This document shows positions 17,573-28,100 of a stretch of DNA of 64,000 bases, piece by piece (positions within the stretch are counted from its first letter, which is position 1; each line of letters starts with the position of its first letter). Origin of the DNA: DATHZQ01 sp035458525 (GTDB lineage: Bacteria > Actinomycetota > Acidimicrobiia > Spongiisociales > UBA5794); assembly GCA_035458525.1 (NCBI GenBank), contig DATHZQ010000075.1, forward strand, positions 1 through 64,000. Direction: 5' to 3'. The position numbers and the translations under genes are program-made. A model generated the notes under the pieces. That model was not told the DNA's origin, did no database searches, and saw only the letters and a list, made by a program, of their open reading frames with translations.

Positions 17573-18754
17573 ATGTCGATACGTGTGCCCCGCGCCTCCC
17601 CACTCTTCTTCGACGGCATCCTTGCGGTCGCCCTGATTGCGGTCGGCCTGATCTCGCTGGCCGAAGCAGGCCCGGGACCAACGGCCGAGTTCTCCCGGTC
17701 CCCGGATGTATGGAACGTTCTGCTGGTGGTGCTGATGACGGCGCCCGTGGTGATGCGGCGGCGTTATCCGGTCGCCGTGCTGACCCTCGTCAGCCTGGCA
17801 TGGGTCGTTGAGCGGCTCGCCGAGTACCCAGCGACCCTCGGCATATGGTCCATCCCGCTCGCGCTGCACGCCGTCGGGTCCGAGGTCGAAGCGAAGCGAT
17901 CCGGACGTGTTGCCGGTGCCGCCATCGCCGGGCTGGTGGCCTTCACTGCGCTGGGCGCCGTCACGGAGAGCGTCCCCTGGTCGACGGTGATCCTCATGGC
18001 CGCGTTCACCATCATCCCCTACATCCTCGGTCGGGAAATCCACGAGCGACGGCGGCGAACCGCGGAGCTCGAACAACGGGCAAACGAGGCGGAGCACCGC
18101 CGCGAGCAGGAGGCGAGGCGCGCCGTGCGAGCAGAGCGCCAGCGCATCGCCCGCGAGCTCCACGACATCGTTGCCCACGACATGACCGTGATGACCGTCC
18201 AAGCGTCCGCAGCCCGGCGGCTGCTTCGACAAGACCCTGAACGAGCCACCACTGCACTCGAGGCGGTCGAAGCCGCCGGTCACGAGGCGCTCCAGGAGAT
18301 GCGTCGCCTCCTCGACGTCCTGCGCCCGCAAGCCGCCGACACCGCCCGAACGCCCCAGCCGGGGCTCACCCGGCTCGATGACCTCGTGCGCCAGATGCAG
18401 GATGCGGGCCTCGAGGTCGAGGTCGCCGTCGAGGGCGAACCGGCGCCGCTTCCCGCCGGCGTCGACCTCAACGTCTACCGCATCATCCAAGAGTCGCTCA
18501 CCAACGCCTTGAAGCACGGCGGTCCACGGACCAAGGCCAGGGTCGTGCTCCGCTACCACGCCAGCGCCATGGAGGTGGAAGTGACCGACGACGGACGCGG
18601 CGCCGCGGTCGGACTTGCCGGCAACGGGAGCAGTGGGCGCGGCATCCTGGGGATGCGCGAGCGTGCCGCCCTCCTCCACGGCGACATCGCCGTCGGCCCG
18701 CGGCCGGGGGGCGGCTACCGCGTGAAGACGAGCATCCCGCTCGCCGCCACATGA
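17573..18754 (+). CDS. NarL/DesK-type sensor histidine kinase
   Basis: The protein has 393 residues from ATG at 17573, chosen because TACGAT (17560-17565) stands 7 bases before it. Earlier in-frame GTG/ATG at 17531, 17537 and 17564 are possible. About five hydrophobic segments (roughly residues 10-150) form the membrane sensor. They are followed by a coiled coil and the HisKA_3 dimerisation helix ERQRIARELHDIVAHDM, with the phospho-histidine in ELHD. The ATPase domain has the N-box YRIIQESLTNALKHGG, DDGRGA and GRGILGMRERA. It overlaps the response regulator by 4 bases. The signal is unknown. Confidence 0.9.
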   Translation: MSIRVPRASPLFFDGILAVALIAVGLISLAEAGPGPTAEFSRSPDVWNVLLVVLMTAPVVMRRRYPVAVLTLVSLAWVVERLAEYPATLGIWSIPLALHAVGSEVEAKRSGRVAGAAIAGLVAFTALGAVTESVPWSTVILMAAFTIIPYILGREIHERRRRTAELEQRANEAEHRREQEARRAVRAERQRIARELHDIVAHDMTVMTVQASAARRLLRQDPERATTALEAVEAAGHEALQEMRRLLDVLRPQAADTARTPQPGLTRLDDLVRQMQDAGLEVEVAVEGEPAPLPAGVDLNVYRIIQESLTNALKHGGPRTKARVVLRYHASAMEVEVTDDGRGAAVGLAGNGSSGRGILGMRERAALLHGDIAVGPRPGGGYRVKTSIPLAAT

Positions 18755-19419
18755 GCGACACCATCAACGTGCTCGTCGTCGATGATCAGGCGCTCGTCCG
18801 CGCCGGATTCGCAATGATTCTGGAAACCGAACCCGGGATCGAGGTCGTGGGCGAGGCCGCGGATGGCGACGAGGCCTTCGCGCTGGCGCAAGAGCTGATG
18901 CCCGACGTCGTTCTGATGGACATCCGCATGCCGAAGGTCGATGGGTTGGAGGCCACGCGTCGCATCCGCAACGAGCTCGCAGATCCGCCGCGAGTGCTGA
19001 TGCTGACCACATTCGACCTGGACGAGTACGTCTACGACGCGCTGCGCAACGGCGCATCCGGATTTCTGCTGAAGGACACGCCACCCGAGGATCTCGTCGC
19101 GGCCATTCGGGTCATCGCCCAGGGTGAAGCGCTCCTGGCGCCGTCGGTGACGACGCGGCTGATCAATGAGTTCGCCTCCCGCCCGGCGCGGCCCAGCCCG
19201 CACCCTGGGCTGAACGATCTGACGGAACGGGAAACCGAGGTGCTGCGCCACCTCGCCCGCGGCATGTCGAATTCCGAGGTGGCCGACGCGCTCTTCGTCA
19301 GCGAGGCCACCGTCAAGAGCCACATCTCGCACATCCTGACGAAGCTCGCGCTACGCGACCGGGTACAAGCCGTCGTCGTCGCCTACGAGTCGGGCCTCGT
19401 GACCCCTGGGGGGAGCTGA
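18751..19419 (+). CDS. NarL/FixJ-type response regulator
   Basis: The protein has 222 residues. The receiver domain has acidic residues at VVDDQ and phospho-acceptor D57 in VVLMDIRMP. The switch is LMLTTFD and the lysine lies in FLLKDTPPEDL. The C-terminal LuxR helix-turn-helix reads TERETEVLRHLARGMSNSEV and ends SEATVKSHISHIL. The ATGA overlap with the kinase gene makes the pair certain. Targets are not evident; the ABC genes downstream are candidates by position only. Confidence 0.93.
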   Translation: MSDTINVLVVDDQALVRAGFAMILETEPGIEVVGEAADGDEAFALAQELMPDVVLMDIRMPKVDGLEATRRIRNELADPPRVLMLTTFDLDEYVYDALRNGASGFLLKDTPPEDLVAAIRVIAQGEALLAPSVTTRLINEFASRPARPSPHPGLNDLTERETEVLRHLARGMSNSEVADALFVSEATVKSHISHILTKLALRDRVQAVVVAYESGLVTPGGS

Positions 19420-19441
19420 GGTTCTCGAACGACCCGGTACG

Positions 19442-21628
19442 ATGAACCACCTCGTGGCCGACTATGACGTCGTCGTTATCGGGAGCGGATTCGGGGGCAG
19501 TGTCACCGCGCTCCGCCTCACTGAGAAGGGCTACTCGGTGGGCATCCTCGAAGCCGGCCGGCGCTTCGGACCCACCGACTTCCCCAAATCCAACTGGAAC
19601 TTGCGCCGCTTCCTGTGGTTCCCGCGACTCGGGATGTACGGCATCCAGAGAATCGACCTGTTGCAGGACGTGCTGGTTCTGTCGGGAGCGGGCGTCGGCG
19701 GTGGATCGCTCGTGTACGCCAACACGTTGTACGAACCCCACGATGCCTTCTTCACCGACGAGCAGTGGGCCACCATCACTGACTGGCGCAGCGAGCTCGC
19801 TCCGTTCTACGCCATCGCCGGCCAGATGCTCGGCGTGACCGAGGCTCCGGCAGATACGCCTGCCGACGACGTGATCAAGCACGTTGCGGCCGAGTTGGGC
19901 GGGAGCGACACATTTCGACCGACACCCGTCGGCGTCTTCTTGGGTGAGCCGGGAATCGAGGTCGATGATCCGTATTTCGGCGGAGCCGGTCCTCGCCGGG
20001 CCGGGTGCAAGTTTGCCGGCGGATGCATGGTGGGTTGCCGCCACAACGCAAAGAACTCGCTCGACAAGAACTACCTATACCTGGCAGAGGCGAACGGTGC
20101 CGGTGTCCATGCCACCACCGAAGCGGTCGATCTGCGCCGGCTCCCGAGCGGGCGATGGGAGGTCACGACTCGGCGGCCAGGACCGCTGCCGGCCAGACGG
20201 CGACGCTTCACCGCCGACCACGTCGTGTTCTCGGCAGGTGCCCTCGGCACCACCCGGCTGCTCCTCGAACTCCGCGATCGGGGTCGGTTGCCGGGCATCT
20301 CGCCCCGCCTCGGCCACCTCGTGCGCACCAACTCCGAGATCCTGCTCGGAGCCACCGCCCGCAGCGATGCCGTCGACTACTCACAGGGCCTGGCCATCAC
20401 GTCGTCGATCCATCCCGAACCCCAAACCCACATCGAGCCTGTGCGATATCCGAAAGGCAGCTCGGCAATGGGTCTGCTCGGCACGGTCCTCACCGACGGC
20501 GGACCAGGAGTCCCCCGGCCGCTGCGCTACCTGGGGAACGCGCTCCGCAACCCGGTACGGTGGCTGCGGTCACTCTCCGTCCGCAAGTGGGCAGAGCGAT
20601 CGGTGATCCTGCTCGTCATGCAGAGCTACGACAACAGCCTCGAAGTGTTTCGCAAGCGAGGGTGGCTCCGCACCAAACTCAGCTCCCGCCAGGGACACGG
20701 TGCGCCGAACCCGACGTATCTCCCCATCGCCAACGAGGCGGCGCGTGCGGCGGCGGCCGCCATGGACGGAGATCCGATGAGCGCGATCAACGAGGTGCTG
20801 CTCAACCGACCGATCACCGCCCACATCCTGGGTGGCGCCGTCATCGCCGCCGACCCAACACAGGGCGTCGTCGACCCGTACCACCGGGTGTTCGGCCACG
20901 CCGGCCTGCATGTCATCGACGGAGCAGCCGTGGGTGCCAACCTCGGCGTGAATCCGTCGCTGTCGATCACAGCAATGGCGGAACGGGCGACGGCGATGTG
21001 GCCGAACAAGGGAGCACCAGATCGTCGACCGCCCCTCGGTGCGGCGTATGCGACCGTCGCCGCCATTGCCCCGCGCGCACCGGCCGTCGCCCCTGGAGTC
21101 CTCACTCGCGCCGAGGACGGACGGGAGCTTCAGGTGCGGGTGGCCGAGGCCCGCCCTGAGGACGACAAGGCGTTCGCGTCGTTTTTCTGGAAGGCATATC
21201 GAGAAGCGGGACCGGACGCACTGGGATTCACCGGTGCCAACGACGACGTGATCGCCGAGATCACGCAACCCGCCACCTTTCGGGCACGCATCGGCGGACC
21301 CGAACGTCGGATGTTCCTCGCATGGGCAGGCAACGAGGTCGTCGGCTTTGCGGCCACTACGCGGCTCGACGCCACGACCGTGGAGCTTGCGGGCATCATC
21401 GTCCGAGAGTCGATGACGGGAAGAGGCGCCGGCGGGGCGCTGGTTCACGCCACCCGGCAGGCCTCGGAAGCCTCGGGGTATCGATGGCTGGTCGTCAAGA
21501 CCGAACGCCGGAACACGCGCGCCATCGGCTTCTACCGACGGCACCTTTTCAGCGAGGAACGGGACGCCACGGTAGACGTAGGCGACGTCGCGGTGCCGGT
21601 GGTCGAACTGCGGTTGCGGCTGGGCTGA
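19442..21628 (+). CDS. GMC oxidoreductase (cholesterol-oxidase-like) fused to GNAT acetyltransferase
   Basis: The protein has 728 residues. The first about 540 form a GMC/cholesterol-oxidase-type flavoenzyme: FAD-binding VVVIGSGFGGSV (about 10-21), LSGAGVGGGSLVYANTL, the cysteine-containing GGCMVGCRHNAKNSLDKNY segment, and the C-terminal VHVIDG-like GLHVIDGAAVGANLGVNPS. From about residue 565 a complete GNAT domain follows: VRVAEARPEDDKAF, VELAGIIVRESMTGRGAGGA (acetyl-CoA loop) and NTRAIGFYRRHLF. A sterol or other alcohol substrate and an acetylated product are inferences. The fusion is continuous in one frame with no internal stop. Confidence 0.88.
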   Translation: MNHLVADYDVVVIGSGFGGSVTALRLTEKGYSVGILEAGRRFGPTDFPKSNWNLRRFLWFPRLGMYGIQRIDLLQDVLVLSGAGVGGGSLVYANTLYEPHDAFFTDEQWATITDWRSELAPFYAIAGQMLGVTEAPADTPADDVIKHVAAELGGSDTFRPTPVGVFLGEPGIEVDDPYFGGAGPRRAGCKFAGGCMVGCRHNAKNSLDKNYLYLAEANGAGVHATTEAVDLRRLPSGRWEVTTRRPGPLPARRRRFTADHVVFSAGALGTTRLLLELRDRGRLPGISPRLGHLVRTNSEILLGATARSDAVDYSQGLAITSSIHPEPQTHIEPVRYPKGSSAMGLLGTVLTDGGPGVPRPLRYLGNALRNPVRWLRSLSVRKWAERSVILLVMQSYDNSLEVFRKRGWLRTKLSSRQGHGAPNPTYLPIANEAARAAAAAMDGDPMSAINEVLLNRPITAHILGGAVIAADPTQGVVDPYHRVFGHAGLHVIDGAAVGANLGVNPSLSITAMAERATAMWPNKGAPDRRPPLGAAYATVAAIAPRAPAVAPGVLTRAEDGRELQVRVAEARPEDDKAFASFFWKAYREAGPDALGFTGANDDVIAEITQPATFRARIGGPERRMFLAWAGNEVVGFAATTRLDATTVELAGIIVRESMTGRGAGGALVHATRQASEASGYRWLVVKTERRNTRAIGFYRRHLFSEERDATVDVGDVAVPVVELRLRLG

Positions 21629-21762
21629 CTGCGGCCCCGAGTCGCCTGCACCCGCGAATCATCCTTCAGGGTGAGTCGGATTTCAGTCCTCTGGACGAGG
21701 ACGCGGCTCCCGATCCGGCATAGCGTTCGAGGGGTATGCCCCCACATGCAGGAGAGAGAGGA

Positions 21763-22512
21763 ATGACCACGACTACCCCCCGCACGGGTGTTGCCGCGGC
21801 CCGAATCGACGGCGGCCTGAAAGTCTACGGCGAGGGCAACGCCCAAGTCACGGCTCTGCGCGACGTGACCGAGGAGTTCGCCCCCGCCCAGTTCACGGCC
21901 ATCATGGGGCCCTCGGGTTCCGGCAAGTCAACGCTCTTGCACTGCCTCGCAGGGCTCGACGACCTGACCGAGGGCAGCGTCCACATCGGTGACGTGGAGC
22001 TCGGCAGCCTCAAGGACAAGGAGCTCACGCAGCTTCGCCGCGAACGCATTGGCTTCATCTTCCAGGCCTACAACCTGATCCCCACGCTGACGGCCCAAGA
22101 GAACATCATGCTTCCGTTGTCGATCGCAGGCACGAAGCCGGACGAGGCGTGGCTGACCCAGGTCGTCGACGTGCTCGGTCTCGGGGACCGGCTCACGCAC
22201 CGGCCGTCCGAGCTTTCCGGTGGCCAGCAACAGCGGGTCGCTGCAGCGCGGGCGATGATCTCGAAGCCTCACATCATCTTTGCGGACGAGCCGTCCGGAA
22301 ACCTGGACTCGAAGTCCGGAGCTGAGCTGCTCGACTTCATGCGCCGCGCCGTGAGGGAATTCGGTCAGACGATCGTGATGGTCACCCACGACCCGAACTC
22401 GGCGGCGTATGCCGAACGCATCTTGTTCCTGGACGACGGCGCGGTGGTCGACACCATGGCCGACCCCACCGCCGAGCGCGTCCTCGAGCAGATGAAGCAC
22501 CTCGGGGAGTAG
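21763..22512 (+). CDS. LolD/MacB-type ABC transporter ATP-binding protein
   Basis: The protein has 249 residues. ATG at 21763 follows GGAGAGAGAGG. Walker A GPSGSGKST, Q-loop IFQAYNLIPTLTAQEN, signature LSGGQQQRVAAARAM and Walker B IIFADEPSGNLD place it in the LolD/MacB/FtsE group. It is followed after 2 bases by its FtsX-like permease. Such mechanotransmission-type ABC systems move lipoproteins, peptides or act on envelope enzymes. TAGCGT at 21721-21726 is a candidate -10. Confidence 0.92.
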   Translation: MTTTTPRTGVAAARIDGGLKVYGEGNAQVTALRDVTEEFAPAQFTAIMGPSGSGKSTLLHCLAGLDDLTEGSVHIGDVELGSLKDKELTQLRRERIGFIFQAYNLIPTLTAQENIMLPLSIAGTKPDEAWLTQVVDVLGLGDRLTHRPSELSGGQQQRVAAARAMISKPHIIFADEPSGNLDSKSGAELLDFMRRAVREFGQTIVMVTHDPNSAAYAERILFLDDGAVVDTMADPTAERVLEQMKHLGE

Positions 22513-22514
22513 CC

Positions 22515-25061
22515 ATGCTCAAGTCTGCAATCAAGAGCCTGCTGGCTCACAAGACCCGTATGGCGCTGTCCACGCTGGCCATCGTGCTCGGCGTGGCATT
22601 CATCGCCGGTACCTACATCTACACCGACACCACCAACGAAGCCTTCGGCGGCATCTTCGACGAGGCCTACGTCGGCATCGACGTCATCGTCACCGGTGAC
22701 AGCGAGTTCTCGTTCGGCCAGGGCGTCTTCTTCGACGAATCTGTGGCCGAGGACATCGCAGCCGTGCCCGGCGTCGACCGGGTGGAACCGGCCATCGACG
22801 GTTTCGGGGTGCAAATCCTCGACCGCAAAGGCGAGGCCATCGGAGGCGGCGGACCGCCACAGTTCTCCGGCTACATCCCGGAATCGATCGAGTTCGCCGG
22901 CGGCTTCGAACTGCGCGACGGCCGAGTTGCCACTGCCAGCGGCGAAGTCGTGATCGACGCCAACAGTGCCGAGGATGGCGACTACGCCGTGGGCGACATG
23001 GTGGCCATCGTCTCGCAATCGCAAATGGCTCAGGACTTCGAGCTGGTGGGCATCGTCGGCTTCGGCGAACAGGACAATCTGGGCGGGGCGACATTTGCCC
23101 TCTTCAATCTGGAGAGTGCGCAGAACATCATCGACCAGCCCGGCATGATCACCGGCGCCTATGTGCTCGCCGACGGCGGCGTCAACGCAACGGCGCTCGC
23201 CGGCCAGATCCAGGACGTGCTCCCGGAGCGGGCCAAGGCGCAATCCGCACAGGCGGCGGCAGAGGAGCAAGCACTCGAGTTCGAAGAAGCGTTGGGATTC
23301 TTCAACACCTTCCTCCTGGTCTTTGCCTTCATTGCGCTGTTCGTCGGCACGTTCCTGATCTACAACACCTTCCAGTTCGTGGTGGCCCAGCGGCTCAGAG
23401 AGCTCGCACTGATGCGAGCCATCGGCGCAACCCGCTCACAGGTGGTTCGCACCGTGCTCCTCGAGTCGATCCTGATCGGCATCATCGGCTCCGTAGTCGG
23501 GTTGGTGGTTGGGGCCGGACTCGCATTGGGACTGCGCGCCGGACTCGAAGCATTCGGCATCGAATTGCCATCGACCAGCCTGGTCATCCAGTCGCGCACG
23601 ATCATCGTCGCATTGGTCGTCGGCATCATCGTGACGGCGATCTCGGCGCTCATTCCGGCGGTGCGCGCCTCGCGGGTTCCTCCCGTGGCAGCAATGCGCG
23701 AAGAGGCGGCGCGGCCAAAGCGGCGCTCGCTCACGTTCCGCACGATCGCGGGTTTGGTCCTCCTCGCCATCGGCATTGGCTCGCTGCTCAGCGGCCTGCT
23801 CGGCGACTTCGACAACACGACTGCGTCGCTGTCGGCGATCGGCTTCGGTGCGCTCATCGTCATCATCGCCGCCTACGTGCTCAGCGCCATCGTCGCGGAA
23901 CCGGTCGCTCGCTTCCTCGGCGCTCCGCTCGCCAAGATCCAGGGCGTGCCCGGAACGCTGGCGCAACGCAACGCCGGCCGCAGTCCGCGCCGCACGTCCG
24001 CAACGGCAGCGGCGATCATGGTTGGCGTTGCGCTGATCGCAATGGTGTCGATCCTCAACGCTTCCATCTCGGGCACGATCGACGACGTCCTGACCGGCGA
24101 CATCGATGCGGAGATCATCGCCCAACCGCAGGACACGTTCTCGTTCGTCGGCTTCTCTCCGGAGTTCGCCGATGAAGCCAGCGAGCTCCCAGAGGTTGCC
24201 GTGACGTCGGTGATCAAGGTGGGCGCAGTGATCGTCAACGACAGCGAGACGTTCCTCGGAACGCTCGACGAGAACGCCGAGAGGATCTTCACTGTCGACT
24301 CACTCCAAGGCTCGCTGGTGCCCGGCGACAACGGCATCACGATCCCCATCGACACGGCCGAGAACAACGAGTGGACGCTCGGAACGGAGGTCGTCATGAC
24401 CTTCGAGCAGACGGGCGACCAAGCGTTCACGGTCGAGGGCATCGCCGACTCGTCGGCCGTCGATGGAACGATCATCATCAGCGAGAACGCCTACGAGGCG
24501 AACTTCGCCGTCAACTCGGATTCGCAGGTGTACTTCCAGCTCACCGAGGGCGTGTCCATCGACGACGGCAAGGCGGCGATCGAGACCGTGGCGGCAACGT
24601 CGCCGTCGATTGCCGTCAAGACGCTCGACGAGACGGCTGAGGATCTGAAGGATCAGCTCAACGGGATCCTCAACCTCATCACGGGCCTGCTCGCCCTGAC
24701 GCTCATCATCTCGCTGGTTGGTGTCGCCAACACGATGCTGCTGTCGATCTACGAACGCACGCGCGAGATCGGCCTGCTCCGGGCTGTCGGCCTCGACCGA
24801 ACCCAGACCCGTCGCATGGTCCGGTCCGAGGCAACGATCATCTCGATCTTCGGGGCCGGTCTCGGCGTTGCGCTCGGAATCTTCTTCGGCTGGGCGGTCA
24901 CGCAAGCACTGCGCACGGAGGGGTTCACCGCGTTCGTGATCCCGTGGACGGGCCTGATCTTCTGGATCGTCCTGATCGCCGTGCTCGGAATCCTGTTTGC
25001 GATCTACCCGGCATGGAGAGCCTCGAAGCTCAACGTGCTCGAAGCGATCTCCTACGAGTAG
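22515..25061 (+). CDS. FtsX-like ABC permease (two-unit, MacB-type domains)
   Basis: The protein has 848 residues. It starts MLKSAIKSLLAHKTRMALST with a first membrane helix, an extracytoplasmic MacB_PCD-like domain, then three helices with the FtsX motif LRELALMRAIGATRSQV (about 290-310). A second half repeats this: helix near 500, another periplasmic domain, and a final FtsX domain with TREIGLLRAVGLDRTQTRRM. The duplicated layout is typical of actinobacterial FtsX permeases. It partners the ATPase gene 2 bases upstream. Cargo is unknown. Confidence 0.92.
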   Translation: MLKSAIKSLLAHKTRMALSTLAIVLGVAFIAGTYIYTDTTNEAFGGIFDEAYVGIDVIVTGDSEFSFGQGVFFDESVAEDIAAVPGVDRVEPAIDGFGVQILDRKGEAIGGGGPPQFSGYIPESIEFAGGFELRDGRVATASGEVVIDANSAEDGDYAVGDMVAIVSQSQMAQDFELVGIVGFGEQDNLGGATFALFNLESAQNIIDQPGMITGAYVLADGGVNATALAGQIQDVLPERAKAQSAQAAAEEQALEFEEALGFFNTFLLVFAFIALFVGTFLIYNTFQFVVAQRLRELALMRAIGATRSQVVRTVLLESILIGIIGSVVGLVVGAGLALGLRAGLEAFGIELPSTSLVIQSRTIIVALVVGIIVTAISALIPAVRASRVPPVAAMREEAARPKRRSLTFRTIAGLVLLAIGIGSLLSGLLGDFDNTTASLSAIGFGALIVIIAAYVLSAIVAEPVARFLGAPLAKIQGVPGTLAQRNAGRSPRRTSATAAAIMVGVALIAMVSILNASISGTIDDVLTGDIDAEIIAQPQDTFSFVGFSPEFADEASELPEVAVTSVIKVGAVIVNDSETFLGTLDENAERIFTVDSLQGSLVPGDNGITIPIDTAENNEWTLGTEVVMTFEQTGDQAFTVEGIADSSAVDGTIIISENAYEANFAVNSDSQVYFQLTEGVSIDDGKAAIETVAATSPSIAVKTLDETAEDLKDQLNGILNLITGLLALTLIISLVGVANTMLLSIYERTREIGLLRAVGLDRTQTRRMVRSEATIISIFGAGLGVALGIFFGWAVTQALRTEGFTAFVIPWTGLIFWIVLIAVLGILFAIYPAWRASKLNVLEAISYE

Positions 25062-25076
25062 ACGAACCGAGTCAGA

Positions 25077-25107
25077 AGGCCCCGGACCGCATCAAGGTCC
25101 GGGGCCT
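25077..25107. terminator. Bidirectional hairpin terminator between convergent genes
   Basis: AGGCCCCGGACC at 25077-25088 pairs perfectly with GGTCCGGGGCCT at 25096-25107 around a 7-base loop. It lies between the ends of the permease gene and the giant gene. There is no T tract, but the 12-bp GC stem is the only structure there. Confidence 0.75.
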
Positions 25108-25120
25108 CGCTCTGCCCAGA

Positions 25121-28100
25121 TCAGTCGATGCCGGCGTAGTAGTTGGTGAGGACCTCTTCGGTATCGAGGGTCCGCCCGTAGACGGCGACGGCGTGGAACG
25201 TGCCGAGCCAGTCGGTGCCGCCGGACGCATCGGCAAGCATCAGCGACGGCACTGTCGCACTGCCCGGTGGCCAGGTTCCACCGAAGTTCCCAGCCGCAAC
25301 CTCGACGCCGTCGAGGTACATGCGCACCTCTTTCGCGGCCGGGTCAAAGCTGTACACCACCTGCACTCGGCGTAGGGGATCCGAAAGCTCGACCCCCACC
25401 GATTGCGACGTCCGCCGCCGCCCGCGGTCGAAGTGCAGCGCCCCGCGCAACCCTTCGCCGTCCTGAGAGATCGAGACGATCGGTCCCCACTCGTCGCCGA
25501 GGGCGACGATGCGCGCCACGCTCCTGCGGAAGGTCATGCCACCGCTCGGAGTCACCACGGCCTCGATGGTCCCGCCATCAGCCGCGATCGCATCGAGCAC
25601 ACGCTGCGCCGAGTTGGCCGCGACGAGCGGTGCTGCTCCCGTGAGCTGCAATCCGCCTGCGACCCACGCAACCGGTGATCCCTCGATGATCTCGAGATCG
25701 AGTGCCGGGCTCACACCCGCGATGTCTGCAATCGTCGCACCCTCGCCTCCGTCGAACTCGTAGTGCGCCAGCAGACCGTCCACGATCCGCGGCGGTCGCA
25801 GGACCTCGACATCCAAGGTGTCCGAGGTTGCCGCGGCGCCGTCGTCGGCCACGATCTCGAGGCGATAGGTGCCCGGCAGCGTGAACCTCGCCTGCGTGCG
25901 ATCCGCAGTCGAATCCTCGAACAGCACGAGACCAGGTCCGGACGCCTGACTCCAACGCATGGCGACCTCACCAGGATCGTGGGGAAGCCCGTCGTCGCCG
26001 ACCGTTGCATCCAGCGACACCGCTCGGGGGAGCACGACCTGGAGATCGCCGCCGGCGTCCACGATCGGCGCCTGGTTGATGGTCACGCCGACGTGCGTCG
26101 CCGCGCTCAACTTCCCGTTGTCGACCGTGAGCTCGAACACGTAGTCGCCGTTGCGCTCAGCGACGACGGTTGCGACGAGCTGATCGGCCCCCTCGATCGT
26201 CGCCGGCACCGGGCCGGAGACCTGGGTCCAGGCCGCCGTCACTTCCGCCGAGGGATCACCCAGCCCGGCGTCTTCGATGGCGCCCTCCAGCGATACGCGG
26301 GCGACCCCGCCGTCCAGAGTGACCACCGGAGTCGCCGTCGCATCGAGCGCCGGCACCGCGTAGACCCGTGCCGCAACTTCGGCGGACGCCACGAAGTGCC
26401 CGTTGTCGACCTCAACCCGCAGCGTGTGCAGGCCGTGCCCAGCGAACCGCACCGTGGTCGAGGCGGCATCCGGGTCGCCAAACGTGACCCTTGAAGGCGG
26501 ATCGACCGCCGTCCACCGCATCACGAGCTCGCCCTGCGACGGTTCGCCGAGACCATCGTCGAGCACGTCGACACTCAGGTCGAGCGCTTCGGGAAGCAGC
26601 ACGGTGACGTGGCTCGGAAGCGCCAGCGCCGGCGTCGTGTTGACCACGAGGGCCACCTCGTCGCTGGTCATCGCCCCGCCGGCTTCCACCGACAGGCGCA
26701 TCCGGTAGCGACCTATCGAAGGAAGCGTCACCGCGGGGGCGTGCGCCCTCGCATCGTCGAAGTCGGCATCCGCCGGCCCCGACACCATGACCCACGAGAC
26801 CTCCTCGTCCTCCGTCGGCCGGTCGTGAACGATGTGCGGCGCCAGTTGGGTCATCGCGGGCAGCGAGGGGGCATCGATGACGCGATCTGAGCCGGCATTG
26901 ACCACAGGAGGTAGATCGGTGTTGGCGCCGTACCGCCAGTTCTGGTCGACCTCCTCGGCTGTCAGCGCCCGGTCGTACAACGCCACCAGATGGAGCGTTC
27001 CCAAGAAGGCCGTGTCGACGCCACCGTCCCGCGACGGTTCGTTCCCGAGCACGAGTTCGGCCAGCTCGTCCCAGGTGCTCAAATCGCCTGGGACGCTGCG
27101 CTCGGCCACGAGGCCGCCGTCGACGTACACGCGTGTCGAGCCGTCCGCGCTGCGCGTCGCCGCGAAGTGGTGAAGACCCGCCGTCACAGCCCCTGGCACT
27201 GAGAACGCCACATCGCTGGCGTTGACGTTGGTGCGGCTCGTACGGAGGGCCAGGTGCAGGGCGTCCTCGCTCTGCCCGAGGGTCAGGTTGCGGGCCGCCG
27301 GCCCGGTTGACAGCGTGACGATTCGCCGCAGGCCTTCCGGTGCGGTTTCGGCTGCTTCCATCCACACCTCGACGGTGACCTCACCGCTGCCGACGAGGCT
27401 GCGGTTGATACGGGATGCATGCCCGTTCGATGTGATGAGAGAGGGCTGCCGCAGGCTGAGCGCATCTGCACTGCGTTCGACGGTGGCGGGATCGGCGATT
27501 CGGAGATCACACGGCTCCGCCAGTCCGGCAACGTCGCGGACCTGATCACCCTCCGCCTCTTGGAACGTGTAGAGCGCCTGGAGACCGTCTGAGACCCGAG
27601 CGGCGACTTCGATGACGACCTGGGTGTCGACGGTGAAGGTCTCATTGTCCACGGTGAAGCGGAGCATGTAGTGCCCGCTGCTGCTGAACGAGGCGAATCG
27701 GCCGTCGGGCGAGAACTCCACGATGCCGGCTCCGCTGACCTGGTCCCAACGGGTCGTCACGAGGCCCGCGTCCGGATCGCCGAGACCGTCGTCGACCACG
27801 CGCCCGGCGAGGCGGCATACTGCACGATCTGCGTCGGCGGCGAGCTGCGTATCGATCCACGCGGCCGACGGGTCGTCGTCGGGAACGGCGTCTCGCAGGC
27901 TGCGGCCGGACGCCGGACGCAATCCCTGCCGCGGACCCGCATCGGCAACCGGTGGTTCGTTGACGACGATGTCCAGCGTGTCGCTCTCGCGGAGCCTGCC
28001 GTCGTCTGCCGTGATACGCATCGTGTAGCGACCCCGCTCGTTGAAGTCCACGGTGGTCGCCGCCGAGTGGGCATCGCCGAAACGAACGCCGGTGGGACCT

